DNA of 64,000 nt. Origin: Liolophura sinensis (Eukaryota > Mollusca > Polyplacophora > Chitonida > Chitonidae). The position numbers were made by a program, and so were the translations under genes. How positions within the stretch are numbered: position 1 is the stretch's first letter; every line of letters starts with the position of its first letter. Shown in pieces: positions 34,601 through 44,700 of the stretch. Where the stretch lies: positions 7,683,338 to 7,747,337 of the forward strand of contig NC_088302.1 of the NCBI RefSeq assembly GCF_032854445.1, given 5' to 3'. The notes below the pieces were generated by a model. The model ran no database searches. It was given only the letters and a program-made list of their open reading frames with translations, and was not told where the DNA came from.

Positions 34601-36259
34601 ACAAACCTTTAAACAAAGGGTAAATAAATTTGTCTCACTACCGTGTCATAAAAAGTTTATGTCAGTAGAATAAATGTTACCCACTATCATCTGTAGCAAT
34701 GTCTGTAAAACTTGTCTATATCTTGTTGTCAGTGAACCTTAGATATAGTGAATTTTACTTAAATTTATTTATATATTTGATTGATGTTTAACGCCGTACA
34801 CAAGAATATTTCACTTGTACGACGGCGGCCTGCACTTTGGCGGAAGGAAACCAGGCAGAGCCCGGGGGAAACCCACGGCCTTCTGCATTTTCCTGAAGAC
34901 CTTCTCACGCACGGTCGAAGAGGAAGCCAGCATGAGATGGAGATGAACTCGCGGCGACCGCATTGGTGAGTGGCATCTGGGTCATTGGGCCGCGGAAGCG
35001 TGCGAACCACCGCGGCCAAGGAGGCCTCCGATTTACTCTTACCCCTAGCTCCTTGAAAGTGCATCTGATACAGCTACATTGACCCCTCAACCTGTCACAC
35101 GTATTCCTTCCCCAACTAACACTTCTGTTATGCACATATATACGTTCCTGCAACTTGCATTTACCATTTCCAAAATTCACATTTGTAGATGGAAAGGTGA
35201 AAATGTCTCCACTCTAGAGGTTGCCAACACTCTGACGCGGCTGGACTTTATCCTGGATGCCAATGTGTATGGGGTTAAAGTCCCAGGTATGCAATTTTAT
35301 GATAACTAAGCATTTACACAGGTTACTCCTAAATGCATGCCCAGACCCATGTACTTAAACAGCAGCTTGCTAAAAACTCTCTTCTTTTCTTGAAGTTTTT
35401 AATCTCGTGTATTCCGAGAATCCATAATTATGGCTGTAGATAGGAATTTAAAATTTTAGAATATGTTAGGTAGTTAAACGGTATACCAGGAGACAAAAAA
35501 GAGCAATATAGTTCACGTGGTTTGTCGCCATATTGAGTTATTAAATCACATAAGAAATTACGGAAATATAAAATACACATCGCATAGGTCTATTGGTAAT
35601 GTTCTTTCAGAGTATTAATATCAGATTGATTTAAAGGCGAATGGGCTCAAAAAACTTTATTTGGGTCACATGGCCCGTGGACCATATTGGATTATGCCAT
35701 ACAACTGAAAACGTCTTCTTCTCAAGAATCACTTACCAGAATCTGTTGAAATTTAAGATATAAGTTCAAAACAAGGTGCAGTAGGTAAGCTGAAAATGAA
35801 TTTCATCAATTAGGCAAATTACAAGCCAGTGAAAAAAAACAAAACAAAAAGATGTTGCTTAACGTTTTGTGATGACGTCTTCGGGATGCTGAAACCACTT
35901 AATGCCTTAACCAAATCAGGTGTTTGTGTTTTGTATTAGGAAACGACGGCAGAGCTGGTATGGCCTGTTTGCTTTTAGAGGGCAGTAGAAGAGAACTTAC
36001 CGAAAGCATGTGCATGGCTATTTACCAGCTGTGCGAAGAAGACCTCCCGCGATATGCCAGGCCACTGTTCCTGAGAGTTCAAGGCGAAATGAAACTGACG
36101 GTGACTTGGAAACAACAGAAGGTTCAGCTTATCGAGCAAGGTTTTGACTTAACACAAACTCAAGACGCCATGTACCATCTGGACGATGTCAGTAAATCTT
36201 ACTCCCGCTTAACTGACGAATCATATCTTAAGTATGTATCAGGAAAGTCCAAATTGTAA
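19553..36259 (+). CDS. SLC27A2-like: SLC27A-type very-long-chain acyl-CoA synthetase / fatty-acid transport protein, copy B (complete)
   Basis: Ten coding exons: 19553..19913, 20965..21075, 23321..23536, 25751..25912, 26242..26366, 27407..27598, 29878..29977, 31387..31588, 35189..35286, 35940..36259. They sum to 1887 bp, 628 residues plus stop, normal for the family. ATG 19553 follows an acceptor at 19547, so a 5' UTR exon is expected upstream. The N-terminus is hydrophobic (residues about 5-30), as in membrane-bound FATP/VLACS proteins. Motifs: YVFTSGTTG (AMP binding), [60 protein letters not shown] and [10 protein letters not shown]. The C-terminus SKL (36248-36256) is a PTS1. Expected role: ATP-dependent activation of very long-chain fatty acids at peroxisome or ER. 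All eight full-length exons shared with copy A are equal in length. Oddities: a donor-spanning repeat array after exon 6 and a weak donor (GTTGTG) after exon 7. Confidence 0.95.
20205..20345 (-). mobile_element. Degenerate SINE-1 fragment, antisense
   Basis: TTATTGGTGTTTAACGCTGT, then ATTCAGGGATATCTC and GTATGACGGCTG, is the reverse complement of a SINE-1 3' half. Intron 1 of copy B. Confidence 0.5.
20699..20815. repeat. Dispersed repeat, related to 32630-32760
   Basis: AGTCATGCTCGTTACCAAAA here and AGTCATACTCGCTACCAAAA at 32630 are followed in both by TACACAT-GATATG and ATTATTGCAAA/TTATTACAAAG blocks. An unnamed interspersed repeat, diverged. The second copy is in intron 8 of copy B. Confidence 0.45.
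21076..23320 (+). other. Intron 2 of copy B, with a GC-rich block
   Basis: Mostly AT-rich with no coding exon seen. An out-of-character GC-rich block lies at about 22160-22445 and contains a perfect CRE palindrome, TGACGTCA (22418-22425), and TCTATTTAAACAG. It has short frames on both strands but no recognisable domain. It could be an internal promoter, an enhancer or part of an unidentified transposon. Confidence 0.4.
23945..24060 (+). mobile_element. Degenerate SINE head/body fragment
   Basis: AAGCGTTCGAATCCAGCTCG is B-box-like (GTTCGAATCC). It is followed by GTCAGGTTTGCCAATTCTCC and GGTTTCCGGGTTTCC, like SINE-3. No tail is recognisable. Intron 3 of copy B. Confidence 0.35.
24570..24765. 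repeat. SINE-1 remnant and T-rich simple repeat
   Basis: A short antisense SINE-1 remnant (CATACGATGGAGGCAAATTT then GGAGGAAACCGG) is followed by about 110 bp of T-rich DNA with GTTGTTGTT and GTTTTGTTTTG runs. Confidence 0.5.
27138..27183 (+). mobile_element. SINE-1 tail fragment
   Basis: Only the terminal ACATAAAACACCAATGAAAT with an AAATAAATAAA end is recognisable, in intron 5 of copy B. Confidence 0.4.
27567..28405 (+). repeat. Splice-donor-spanning tandem array, unit 64-69 bp, about 12 intronic copies
   Basis: The unit begins inside exon 6 of copy B: the last about 30 coding bases (GGAGCCGTGGGAAGGTATTC then CCCGTACATG) plus the donor GTAAGACATATG and about 35 further intronic bases. It repeats from 27599 to about 28405, nearly every copy keeping TACATG|GTAAGA. 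Units shift from CCCCGTACATG (first ones, like the exon) to CCCGGTACATG (later ones). Two length classes differ by 5 bp. Reading on past the true exon end meets TAA at 27626-27628. Degenerate copies reappear at about 28695-28800 and 29615-29645. Confidence 0.95.
28420..28616. other. Possible DNA-transposon end, unclassified
   Basis: CAGTGCAACAAAAGTAAGTT followed by CCCCCC resembles the outer end of a DNA transposon. It interrupts the tandem-repeat region abruptly. No matching inverted end was found and no protein is recognisable, so the call is weak. Confidence 0.25.
28617..28689. repeat. (TA)n microsatellite, about 35 repeats
   Basis: Perfect alternating TA of about 70 bp in intron 6 of copy B. 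It can form cruciform or slipped structures and is likely polymorphic. Confidence 0.97.
28870..29610. repeat. Tandem array, about 104-bp unit, about 7 copies
   Basis: Units contain AAGATGGGGTATCAGCATAC, AGCATGAGGTAAAGACCTAC, AGGAGCCATAGGCCATACAA and GCATAGGCCTATAGAGGTA. One unit near 29430 is shortened. The array is flanked on both sides by degenerate copies of the exon-6-donor repeat, so it appears to have grown inside that older array. Confidence 0.85.
31000..31165 (+). mobile_element. SINE-1 3' half
   Basis: Body CCAGCAACCTGCGGATGGTC, CCCCCGGGCTCTGTCCGG and ATGCTGGCCGCCGTCGTATA, then GAAATATTCTTGAGTACAGC and an AAATAAATAAATAAG tail. Well preserved; 5' head missing. Intron 7 of copy B. Confidence 0.8.
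31660..31800 (+). mobile_element. SINE-1 5' half
   Basis: tRNA-like head (GGTTCGGGTAGCGCAGC, then B-box-like GAATTCAAATCTAGC), then GCTCATGCTGACTTCCTCTG and CAACAACCTGCGGATAGCCG. The 3' half is absent. Confidence 0.65.
31801..34755 (+). other. Intron 8 of copy B, unique and weakly repeated DNA
   Basis: Includes the second member of the dispersed repeat (about 32630-32760) and a stretch at 33600-33900 where GGGGACCCAT and GGGGTGACCCCATGAATT recur with divergence. No coding exon recognised. Confidence 0.5.
34760..35040 (-). mobile_element. SINE-1 copy, full length, antisense
   Basis: On the minus strand it runs from a tRNA-like head (CCTTGGCCGCGGTGGTTCGC at about 35020) through AGTTCATCTCCATCTCATGC and the conserved GGGTTTCCCCCGGGCTCTGC body, to TTGTGTACGGCGTTAAACAT and an AAATATATAAATAAAT tail. 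The most complete copy in the window. Confidence 0.85.
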
Positions 36260-37120
36260 ATAAGTGTGGAAATGTAGCCGTTCACATTATCTCACTTATA
36301 CTGACATTCCGGTTCTGTAAGTTACCCTATACCTCTGACATAGTGTTGCTTGGATGGAATCATTTCGGGTATCAAGTAAAACAAATTTTAGATGACATCG
36401 AATGACGATATACTTGTATCTGTTATTGTCCAAATTGGATGCCAATGTCTGGATAACCCTTTGATATTCCTCACTTGGCTTAACTATAGATACTAATCTG
36501 TAGATACAATATTCATGCTCGTCACGTGTAGGCCTTGTGTGTAAATTACATTCCTGTGTCTATATATATAGTATCAATACAATTTGATAGCGATATCAGG
36601 GACTATGGTATTAAGAGTATGATTCTCGTCAATTCCTTGGAGGATATTAACAAATGTTACTTTTTGCTCAATGTGTTACAAGATATAAATATTCATTAAA
36701 TAATGTCTTAAATTCATAGATGCTTGATGTCATTTGTAAGATGACGATCTATTCTAGATTTATTTACCGCCGTTGTTTAAGTGAAATATTCTTGAGTGCG
36801 GCATAAAACACCAATCAAATAAATCGAGATTTATTGCATACATACAGTATAAAAATAATGGTGTACGAAACTACGGTTGATAGAATACTGGCCGTGGTCG
36901 TATAAGTAAAATATTGTTGAGTACGGTGTAAAACAACAACTAAATAAATAAATAAATGAAACCATGTACATGCTGGCCTACATGTAGTTAGAAAAGGTCA
37001 TAGTACATGTGAACCTAATTAACTTCACCGATAAGTTTATTATTGGAAAGCCATATAATATAATGAGTTTTTTCTCACAGCCCACGATACTGACGACAAA
37101 CCAACGGAAATGTTATAATA
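36260..37120 (+). other. Copy B 3' flank with two SINE-1 tail fragments
   Basis: Copy B 3' UTR ends somewhere here (ATTAAA near 36693 is a candidate signal). Two SINE-1 tails lie at 36763-36828 (GTGAAATATTCTTGAGTGCG, AAAACACCAATCAAATAAAT) and 36888-36957 (GTAAAATATTGTTGAGTACG with an AAATAAATAAATAAAT end). No gene seen. Confidence 0.6.
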
Positions 37121-37126
37121 ACGTTA

Positions 37127-37690
37127 CAGTTGCCGAGCGGTTAGCGTGCTGTCACAGAAGAATGCCTCGCACCAATGCAATCGCTATGAGTTAAAACCGA
37201 GCTCATGCTGGCTTGAAACGGCATTTCACCTATACGACGGCGGCCAGCATTATGGTGGGAGAGAAACCGGGCAGAGCCCGCGGGAAACTCAAGATCATCC
37301 GCAGGTTACTGACAGAAGAGTGAGTGAGTGATTGGGGTTTAACGTCGAGCTCAACAAGTTCATATGACGACGAAGGAATCCTTAGGGTGTGTGTAATGTA
37401 CCTCCTTGTTGCAGGACGGATTTCCACCACTCCTTTATCTAGTGCTGCTTCACTGAGACGACTTACCGAAGGCAAGTAAGTGGCCCCGCCCGAGCCATTA
37501 TACTGATACGGGTCAACCAGTCGTTGCACTATCCCCTCCATGCTGAACGCCAAGCGAGGAAGCCACAACTTCCTCTTTTAAAGTCTTAGGTGTGACTCGC
37601 AGGATCGAACTGAGAGAAGGGGAAGCCAGCATTAGGTTGACTTCAGCTCACAGCGACCACATATTTGGGGTCATTGCAAGAAGGCCCTCA
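37127..37690. mobile_element. SINE-1 interrupted by a nested SINE-2
   Basis: 37127-37210 is a sense SINE-1 head (GTTGCCGAGCGGTTAGCGTG). From about 37215 an antisense SINE-1 body follows (TATACGACGGCGGCCAGCAT, GAAACCGGGCAGAGCCCG, ATCATCCGCAGGTTACTGAC). It resumes at about 37609 with GGGGAAGCCAGCATTAGG. Between them sits an antisense SINE-2 (37319-37608). Imperfect 11-bp direct repeats flank it: ACTGACAGAAG (37308-37318) and ACTGAGAGAAG (37609-37619). These look like the target-site duplication, so SINE-2 jumped after SINE-1. Confidence 0.8.
37319..37608 (-). mobile_element. SINE-2 copy nested in SINE-1
   Basis: Minus-strand end reads CTTGTTGAGCTCGACGTTAA then ACCCCAATCACTCACTCACT. The body is nearly the same as 13025-13345. 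The shared TTGTTGA...CGACGTTAAA end links it to the LINE at 3375-4554. Confidence 0.85.
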
Positions 37691-37699
37691 AAAAAGTTG

Positions 37700-38782
37700 T
37701 ATTCGTTAATGGCAATGTTTTCCTATTCTTTAATAACTTTCCTCCCTTATGTCAATAAGGGGCTGGTTACATGATGTAAAATTAAAAATGTATGAAGCTT
37801 GATCTATATCTCGTCAACACAATACCACTTGAAATACAATGATGCCATCAACTATACATTTTGCCTCCACTATTTGCACGTTATTTTCCGTACAAATGAT
37901 ACCATACCATTATTTTTAACCATCTTAAAACTGATGATTCACTTTCTCATCGTACTGCTTACATACATACCAAAGAGTTTTACTTTTTCAGCGGCGGTCA
38001 TGCTTTCACTGATAGAAAGGAATTTAAAACGCCTATCGTCAGGATCAAGTGGAACGAACTACACACGAACAGCACTTTATAGCATGGAACATAATGAAAT
38101 AAATGGTTTAAACACCAACGAGAATAACTGTACTCAGAGTGTAAACTCCATAAGTAACCTATACCGTTTTTTATGGTATTGCATCGGTACAATTGGCACA
38201 TAATTGAGCGATTATTCATGTGAAGTGATGCGTTTTTTCCACATCCGATATCTTTATTAAACATCTCGAAGTACAACTATTATTACAAATATATTGAAAT
38301 GCAAATAAAACTTAACACAAACGTTAATTTTAAATTCATAATTTTTCTAATGACAAAATGAGTTCACCGGGTAGAACAATAATGATACATTTATCTACAC
38401 CCGAACTGATAAATTCGATTGTCACTCTGTACCGCCAAGAACAACACAGTTTAAGGACTAACTGCATGCGGATTCATACACCGCGCCGCTTTAGACAACA
38501 CAGTATGTGTGAAACCTCCAGCTTAACGAAGTAAATGATTTAAATATTAATGACAAACAAATTCTCTCACAGTGTCAAATAATTAACTTATACTGCAGCT
38601 CTCGTGGTATTGCAGCCACACAAGTACAAGAATTTTCATGCGAAGTACTGTGTCTTTTTCTCACATTCCTTATTTTAATTAAACATCTCAGAGTAACTAT
38701 TATCACCAACACATTTAACTGCTAAAAAAACGGGAGAAAAAAATTAATAGTTTGAACAGTTACCACAAACTTCAATTTCAAA
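37700..38782. other. Intergenic spacer between copy B and the Yellow-like gene
   Basis: AT-rich DNA where the 3' ends of two convergent genes face each other. Two stretches (about 38000-38290 and 38450-38710) look like diverged duplicates: TTAAACATCTCGAAGTACAA versus TTAAACATCTCAGAGTAACT, plus ACTTTATAGCATGG-like neighbours. No gene recognised. Confidence 0.45.
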
Positions 38783-38790
38783 TTTTATTC

Positions 38791-41700
38791 TCACCTGATG
38801 GTAAAATGACAAAGTAAAACGAGTAAAGCAATATGAGCATATGTAGAATTTCTCCATACTAGAACTGAGGCAGACTCTTGCCTCTCCGTACTTCCAAGGA
38901 GCACACAAACTCCAGGAATTACAGGAGTTATATTTACAGCGGGAAGTGTGACTGAACTTAAGTACCCCTTCTCCCCAATACGGCATTTGAGAACGAAGAA
39001 ATTTGGATCTGGATTTGAAAAATCTATCATATTCAGACTCATTCGACCACGGTTTGATACGGTTATGTGCAGAGACTGAGAGGCGCCTGTTGACATCGAT
39101 TCAACCCACGAAAAGCGAGAACTGTGTTGGGCTACTTCCTCAACAGTGTTCATTGTTACCTCCCCTTCCGTCGTGTTCACGTCTTCGGACACACGCCATC
39201 GGTAAAGGTTATCTCTGCCAAGGCCACCAAAATATAAATTCTTTGTGGCGTAAAACATACCAGCAGAATTTGCCGGTTTACTGCCCACCAATCTAATGTG
39301 GTTGCCTATATTGGTGTTCGGGTCATTTAATGCACTGGCAGGTACTTGATACAACTTCACTCCAGACAGTGAAGAGAAATAGACGTATTTGAAATCAGAA
39401 GAAATAGCCAAAGAGTTCAGGTTCACGGTAGAATTCAACAAAATGCCATCGACAGGAATGGAGACACCTTCGTTAGTTTGCATTGACGCGCTATCTTCAT
39501 GTCGATGACTTGTGTTTGCGATGATGTTGTACACTACAATTCCTTTGCTAATGTCCACTATGTATACGTGGGTCAAGTTCTGACCTTGTTCATACCCCAA
39601 TACCATTCTGCCCAGCAGACTGCTGTTACTGTCTACCACATTGGTGGGGAAAACGTATCGAGCATGTTCTCTTAGATTTTTCATATCAAAGACCACTATC
39701 TTTGCTGGACATCGTATTTGATCGGCGGAAGGCAAACTTGACAGAGCTCGCCCAGCGTCAATAGCCCACATCATACCAGTGTTGTGGTCGATTTCCATTC
39801 CATGTACACTCTGCAACGCATTGCAGTCACCTGTGAAAGAGAAAATCGAGATCTTATTTATTTCTGTATTTATTCATTTATTTTTTTATTTATTTGTTGT
39901 TTATACTATATATTTACTCATACTCAATATTTTTTTTAATTCTACAATGGCGGTCAGTTTCATGGGTGGAGGAAACCGGGCCGCCCGACATTTATTTATT
40001 TATTTGTTTCATTGTATACTCCTTATGACTTAGTTGTACGAGTGTTCAGTAGTAATAATAATGAAGTCGAGGCATCACCACATAAATGTAAAAGGTGTCA
40101 CAAGCGTTCGATCCACATCACAATGATCCCCGATCAGTGGTGATGCGTCGGCTTCAATATTTTTACTATTTCAATGCTGCTTAACGTCATAATAAATGAC
40201 TTTTAAATTACACGTAGGTAGAAGAAACCGGAGCGCCACCAACTCTGGGTAAGTTACAGACGAACTTTTCCACATTTGGCGTGCATGTGTACAGATATAT
40301 GCACACCACATTCACAAAAAACATTTGGTGTTTGCATTGTTTTACTTATTGTATGTTAAATGTGATGACAACACAACACTTTCGGCTTAAGCCATGGTGC
40401 TAGATATAAAATGCACTTAACTGAGGGTTATATAACACTGAATGCGCTTCTTGAAACTGGCCCCACTCAGAATAAAAACCTGACTGAGATAAATTGATAT
40501 GAGGACGTACTTCGTCGAGTTTGAACCCTCAACTAGTGAGTTTTATTGATTGAAAGACAAGCGTGAGCTAGGGAAAAATGGTCACTTCAGACATTTACAG
40601 GGTATTTATGGTACTAGTATATGACAACACTATTTCACGCTAATTAACGCATGACTTTTTCTTGCTGTTTAATCCTAATTTTCACTTTGGGATCACTGCG
40701 ATAGCCATTGCCGAGGTATATGGTATACATTACTGTCAACAAAAGGAGTACACGCATGCAAAGCCAAAGTATAAGTCATCTTGGGATTAAGATCTTAAGG
40801 TTACATGGAGCTATTATTTATTCGTTTCCCTGGTCACAACGAAGTGTGCAACATTTCACTTACAGAAAGACAGTCAAGCATAAAGTGCATGGAAAGAAAA
40901 AGCTGCATCACATCACATGTAATGTATGTGCGTTTTTGAAACTTTATATTCATAGATTCAAATTTTCTGTTTTTCATCTGAAAAATTCCTTAGCGTCTTC
41001 ACCTTGCGTTTAAGTGTAAGAAATCAGACCTCGCTTGGCATTCCAGCTTGACTCAGCAGAGAAACCACAGTTCCGTGACATATCTTGAAAAGGGGCCATG
41101 TAAACAAAATCTTCGTTTAATGGGCATATATAATTTGCTTTCAGTCTTTCATATTGTTTACATGTGCGATTGGCGAGTGAAGGTCACATGTGCATTGTGG
41201 GAATCTCTCTGTTGTTCTGATTTCATCTTTTCTCGACAATTAAACCAATGACAAGTTTCTTCTTGTCTTAACCGACATTTTTCGAAATATGTAGGCCTAG
41301 GGCATTTAGTTAGGACTCATATTTTGCAATTAGCTGAACCAGCTTCAAAATTCTGAATTTCTCTGGGAATATGTCCGTTTAAATGAAACTCGTTCGAGAC
41401 GAGGTGAAAGTTTTCTACATGTTTCTCATGTGAGAATGTATATAATATATATGAGAGTGTGTGAGAAGAATACAGAGACCTTTTCCACGTAATAAAGAGC
41501 CCCCTGGGGGAAACAGACTAACTCTCATATGTGAAAAATCTCATGTGTGAACAAAGGTAGTATTTCAAGAAAACATCTGTGAGACATATTCTAAGCCAAT
41601 CACAACACAGTTTGATAACCACTCTAACCAACCTCATGTAAGGCTTAACCTTTACATTTTGGAAGGAAACACTTATTAGTGGAGCACGTATATTCACTGA

Positions 41701-44700
41701 GGACTGTACTTACGGGTGAATCAAACTGTAATATCAAATGAGTAATTTGTTCTGAGGGGAAGAAGGTTAGCTGGCATGTCCGCCTGGGTATTGGGAAATT
41801 TGAATGTTGAGACCAGTGCCCATGAAACCCTGTTATATGCCCCCATCACATTCTGTCGTTGTATCATACAAGAAGATGTCACTGCGTGTAAAATATTTCA
41901 GTTAACTCCACATTATTTTCCTGTTATCTGAAATGGCAAACCACTTACATGTATGTCTGAAAATCGGAGAACAAAATGTAAGGCCCCTTAATTGTCCTGT
42001 AAACAGAATGTTGGGTGGGAAAAAATGTTCATGGCCCACCACCCTGCCCGAAGTTGAAATCGGTGGATAGGAAAAAGGGAATCAATGGATAGCAAAAATA
42101 AGGTATGGTTCGAGCCAGGTCTTTTTCCAGTGAAATTGTCCGCGTGGAAGTCCATATGAGCAAAGCTGGGCGTTATGGTAGGAACGTCCAGTTTAGCTTT
42201 GAGCTAGTGCATTGTTAAATCACGTGTCAGCTTCTCCCGTGGAGCTAACATTAGGTACTGATTTTGTAAGAATGTGATCCATTTCGCAGGCATGCGTGAC
42301 TTTACTCAAAATAGCTTTAAATGAATTTTTCTCATGATAATATTTGTGTAACTATGCAGTTTTAAGACGTTTGACCCACGGGGGAGGTAACACACGTCCA
42401 CTTGATGTAGAGTTTTGGATTCACCCATATGTCCACAGACCCCATTAATTTTCCATAAGCGACACTGTTAACGTTTAGCGCTCTAGCTCAGTCCAAAACA
42501 CTCTGTGCCCAATAAGCTTTGGTGCATACCTGGCCCAGCCTGTGAGAAGAAAGACATAAAAATTTTGACATAGGTTGATTGTCAAAATCTGGCCCTTTCT
42601 ATGCCGACAGCTGGGAGGGGTGCCTACCAACGCCAAAGGGGCGTCACTTGCAGCCTCCAAACCACCTGTCTCCTTGTGTCCCCTCGCCCAGAATTTCAGA
42701 CTTTCATCATTAAAACTTATACCTTCCCAAAGCGTAGACAATTTCCATCATTTTGATACCCAGCATGCACCTGTACACCAAAAATAGCAGGCTGGCAGCG
42801 AAAAAAACTTTACACCCCAAAATACACAGAATTACATTCGTCCCCAAAACTGAAGATGTAATGGGATACTGTATCCGTACAGAAACATTCAGAAATATCC
42901 TTTGGTACGAGGGGAGATAATTCTTGAGAAAGGTGTAATAGCAGATTGAGTAACTTCCCCTTATCATGTCTGTTATACTCAATGAAGCCACATTTAGAGA
43001 GAATTATTACATTCCTAGAAAAACAAAAATGTCCCTCGTCTCCTTTTTCAGAATTACAAAAAGTTACAACAATGTTCGTGTTTAGGGATTTTGAGATACA
43101 CGAAGACACTGGCTTATGTGTTTTACTTTACTTGTATCTGCATACTGCAAATTCAGGATGTAAAGAAATAAATTTCATATCTTAGTCCTTTTTAATTAGC
43201 CTGTAATTGGACAGCAGCACAATCTCAAGTAACGTGCAATATCACTACAAATTCACTGTATATGACACCTGCTAAATACAGGATGAAATCTAAACTAACA
43301 CAATTCTCAAATGTTACAACACCCTTTTGGAACATGTAAACTTGATTTAGCTCCTGTAGCTATGGTGTGATGATAAATTATATTTATGTATGTGTGCCGG
43401 TTAAAAAAAATGAAAAACATGTTAATGATGTGAATTGAAAACGTGTTTTGGTCATGAATTACAAGCATATATGGACAGATAGGCGCAGGTAAATAACTGA
43501 AAATCATTGGGTATCGATGGTGCTAAACCAAGCTCAAAGCACCTCTTGGTTTTAATCTTTATTAACTATTTTCAACTTTTCAACGACTAAAGCACTCTTA
43601 ATCTGTGGAATTTCTGCTTACAATTATAAAAATGAAGCTGAAACGATTCATTTGTGTCACTAAAGATGCAAGATTCATGAAACTGTGCAAATTAGTTCTC
43701 ACTTAGTATCACTTATTGGGGCTCCAAGATAAGACTATGTAAGGACAAGTTTGAGAAATGTAGAATTAAAGTTGAAGTAGTCCATCTAGATGGACGTGCT
43801 ATTTTAAAATATGACATTCATCGTAACACTGAGTCCATCCTCGCCTCTAAAACATCATGGCGCGGATTTCCAAACTTCAACTCAATCAAGTCAGCGCTGA
43901 CGGCACCCAAACTTACTGCACTAAAAACACAATTCTTTTTTATGCCTATCTATGTTGAATTAAGAATATTGAAGTTGTGCTTACAGACAGCAATGGAAAT
44001 ATAATGGTTTCAGAAGGATTTAAATGCCAAAACTCAGTCACATATGTCACGTGACACTTCAAAATGACTGTCGACGAAATATCAATGTGACCACAAGGCA
44101 GAAAGTTAATTAGTTTCATCGGTGAGGGTAGTAAATGAACAGAAATGAACAGAGCAGGTGAGTTAGGTTGCCATGAGTGGAAAGGAGATGAGAATTATTG
44201 GTTTGAAATCCTGGTTATGTTATTTGAGACTGGGAGGAGAGGATGGGCTTAGTGTTATGATAAATGTTAGAATTTTGAAATCCATCTCAATGTTGAAGAC
44301 GAGATTTTCGCATTTTGCAACTGCTGCAGTGGAAATGAACACAATAATTTTGCATTTGTTTACATTTTATTTTATAAAAGATTGGTAGATACTAAGGCCA
44401 TTAAGCTCATTTGAAGGCTTGATTCTAATGTAGATGAAAGAATCAAATCATCTGCAAAAATAAAATAGTATTTTTCTATAAAGTAACACAAAACTTCCTT
44501 GATACTATAGCTGCATTTGTATGACGAGCTTTATATGATTTCGCCAAGACTTGTTCAAGCAGTGAAAATGAATACTGAAACCTGTAAATAAACCCCAAAT
44601 TTACATGATCAGCATTGTGCGCGAAAAACCATCTTGGCATCACTTGAATATGACTCTGGCATAATCTGGAGTGTTACCCAAATTATGCGCAAAAATGCGT

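Noticed and set aside
37127-37210. A functional tRNA gene
   Set aside because: The A/B-box-like sequence is the head of a SINE: it lacks a consistent cloverleaf and runs into SINE body. The same holds for 11720, 31670 and 35020.
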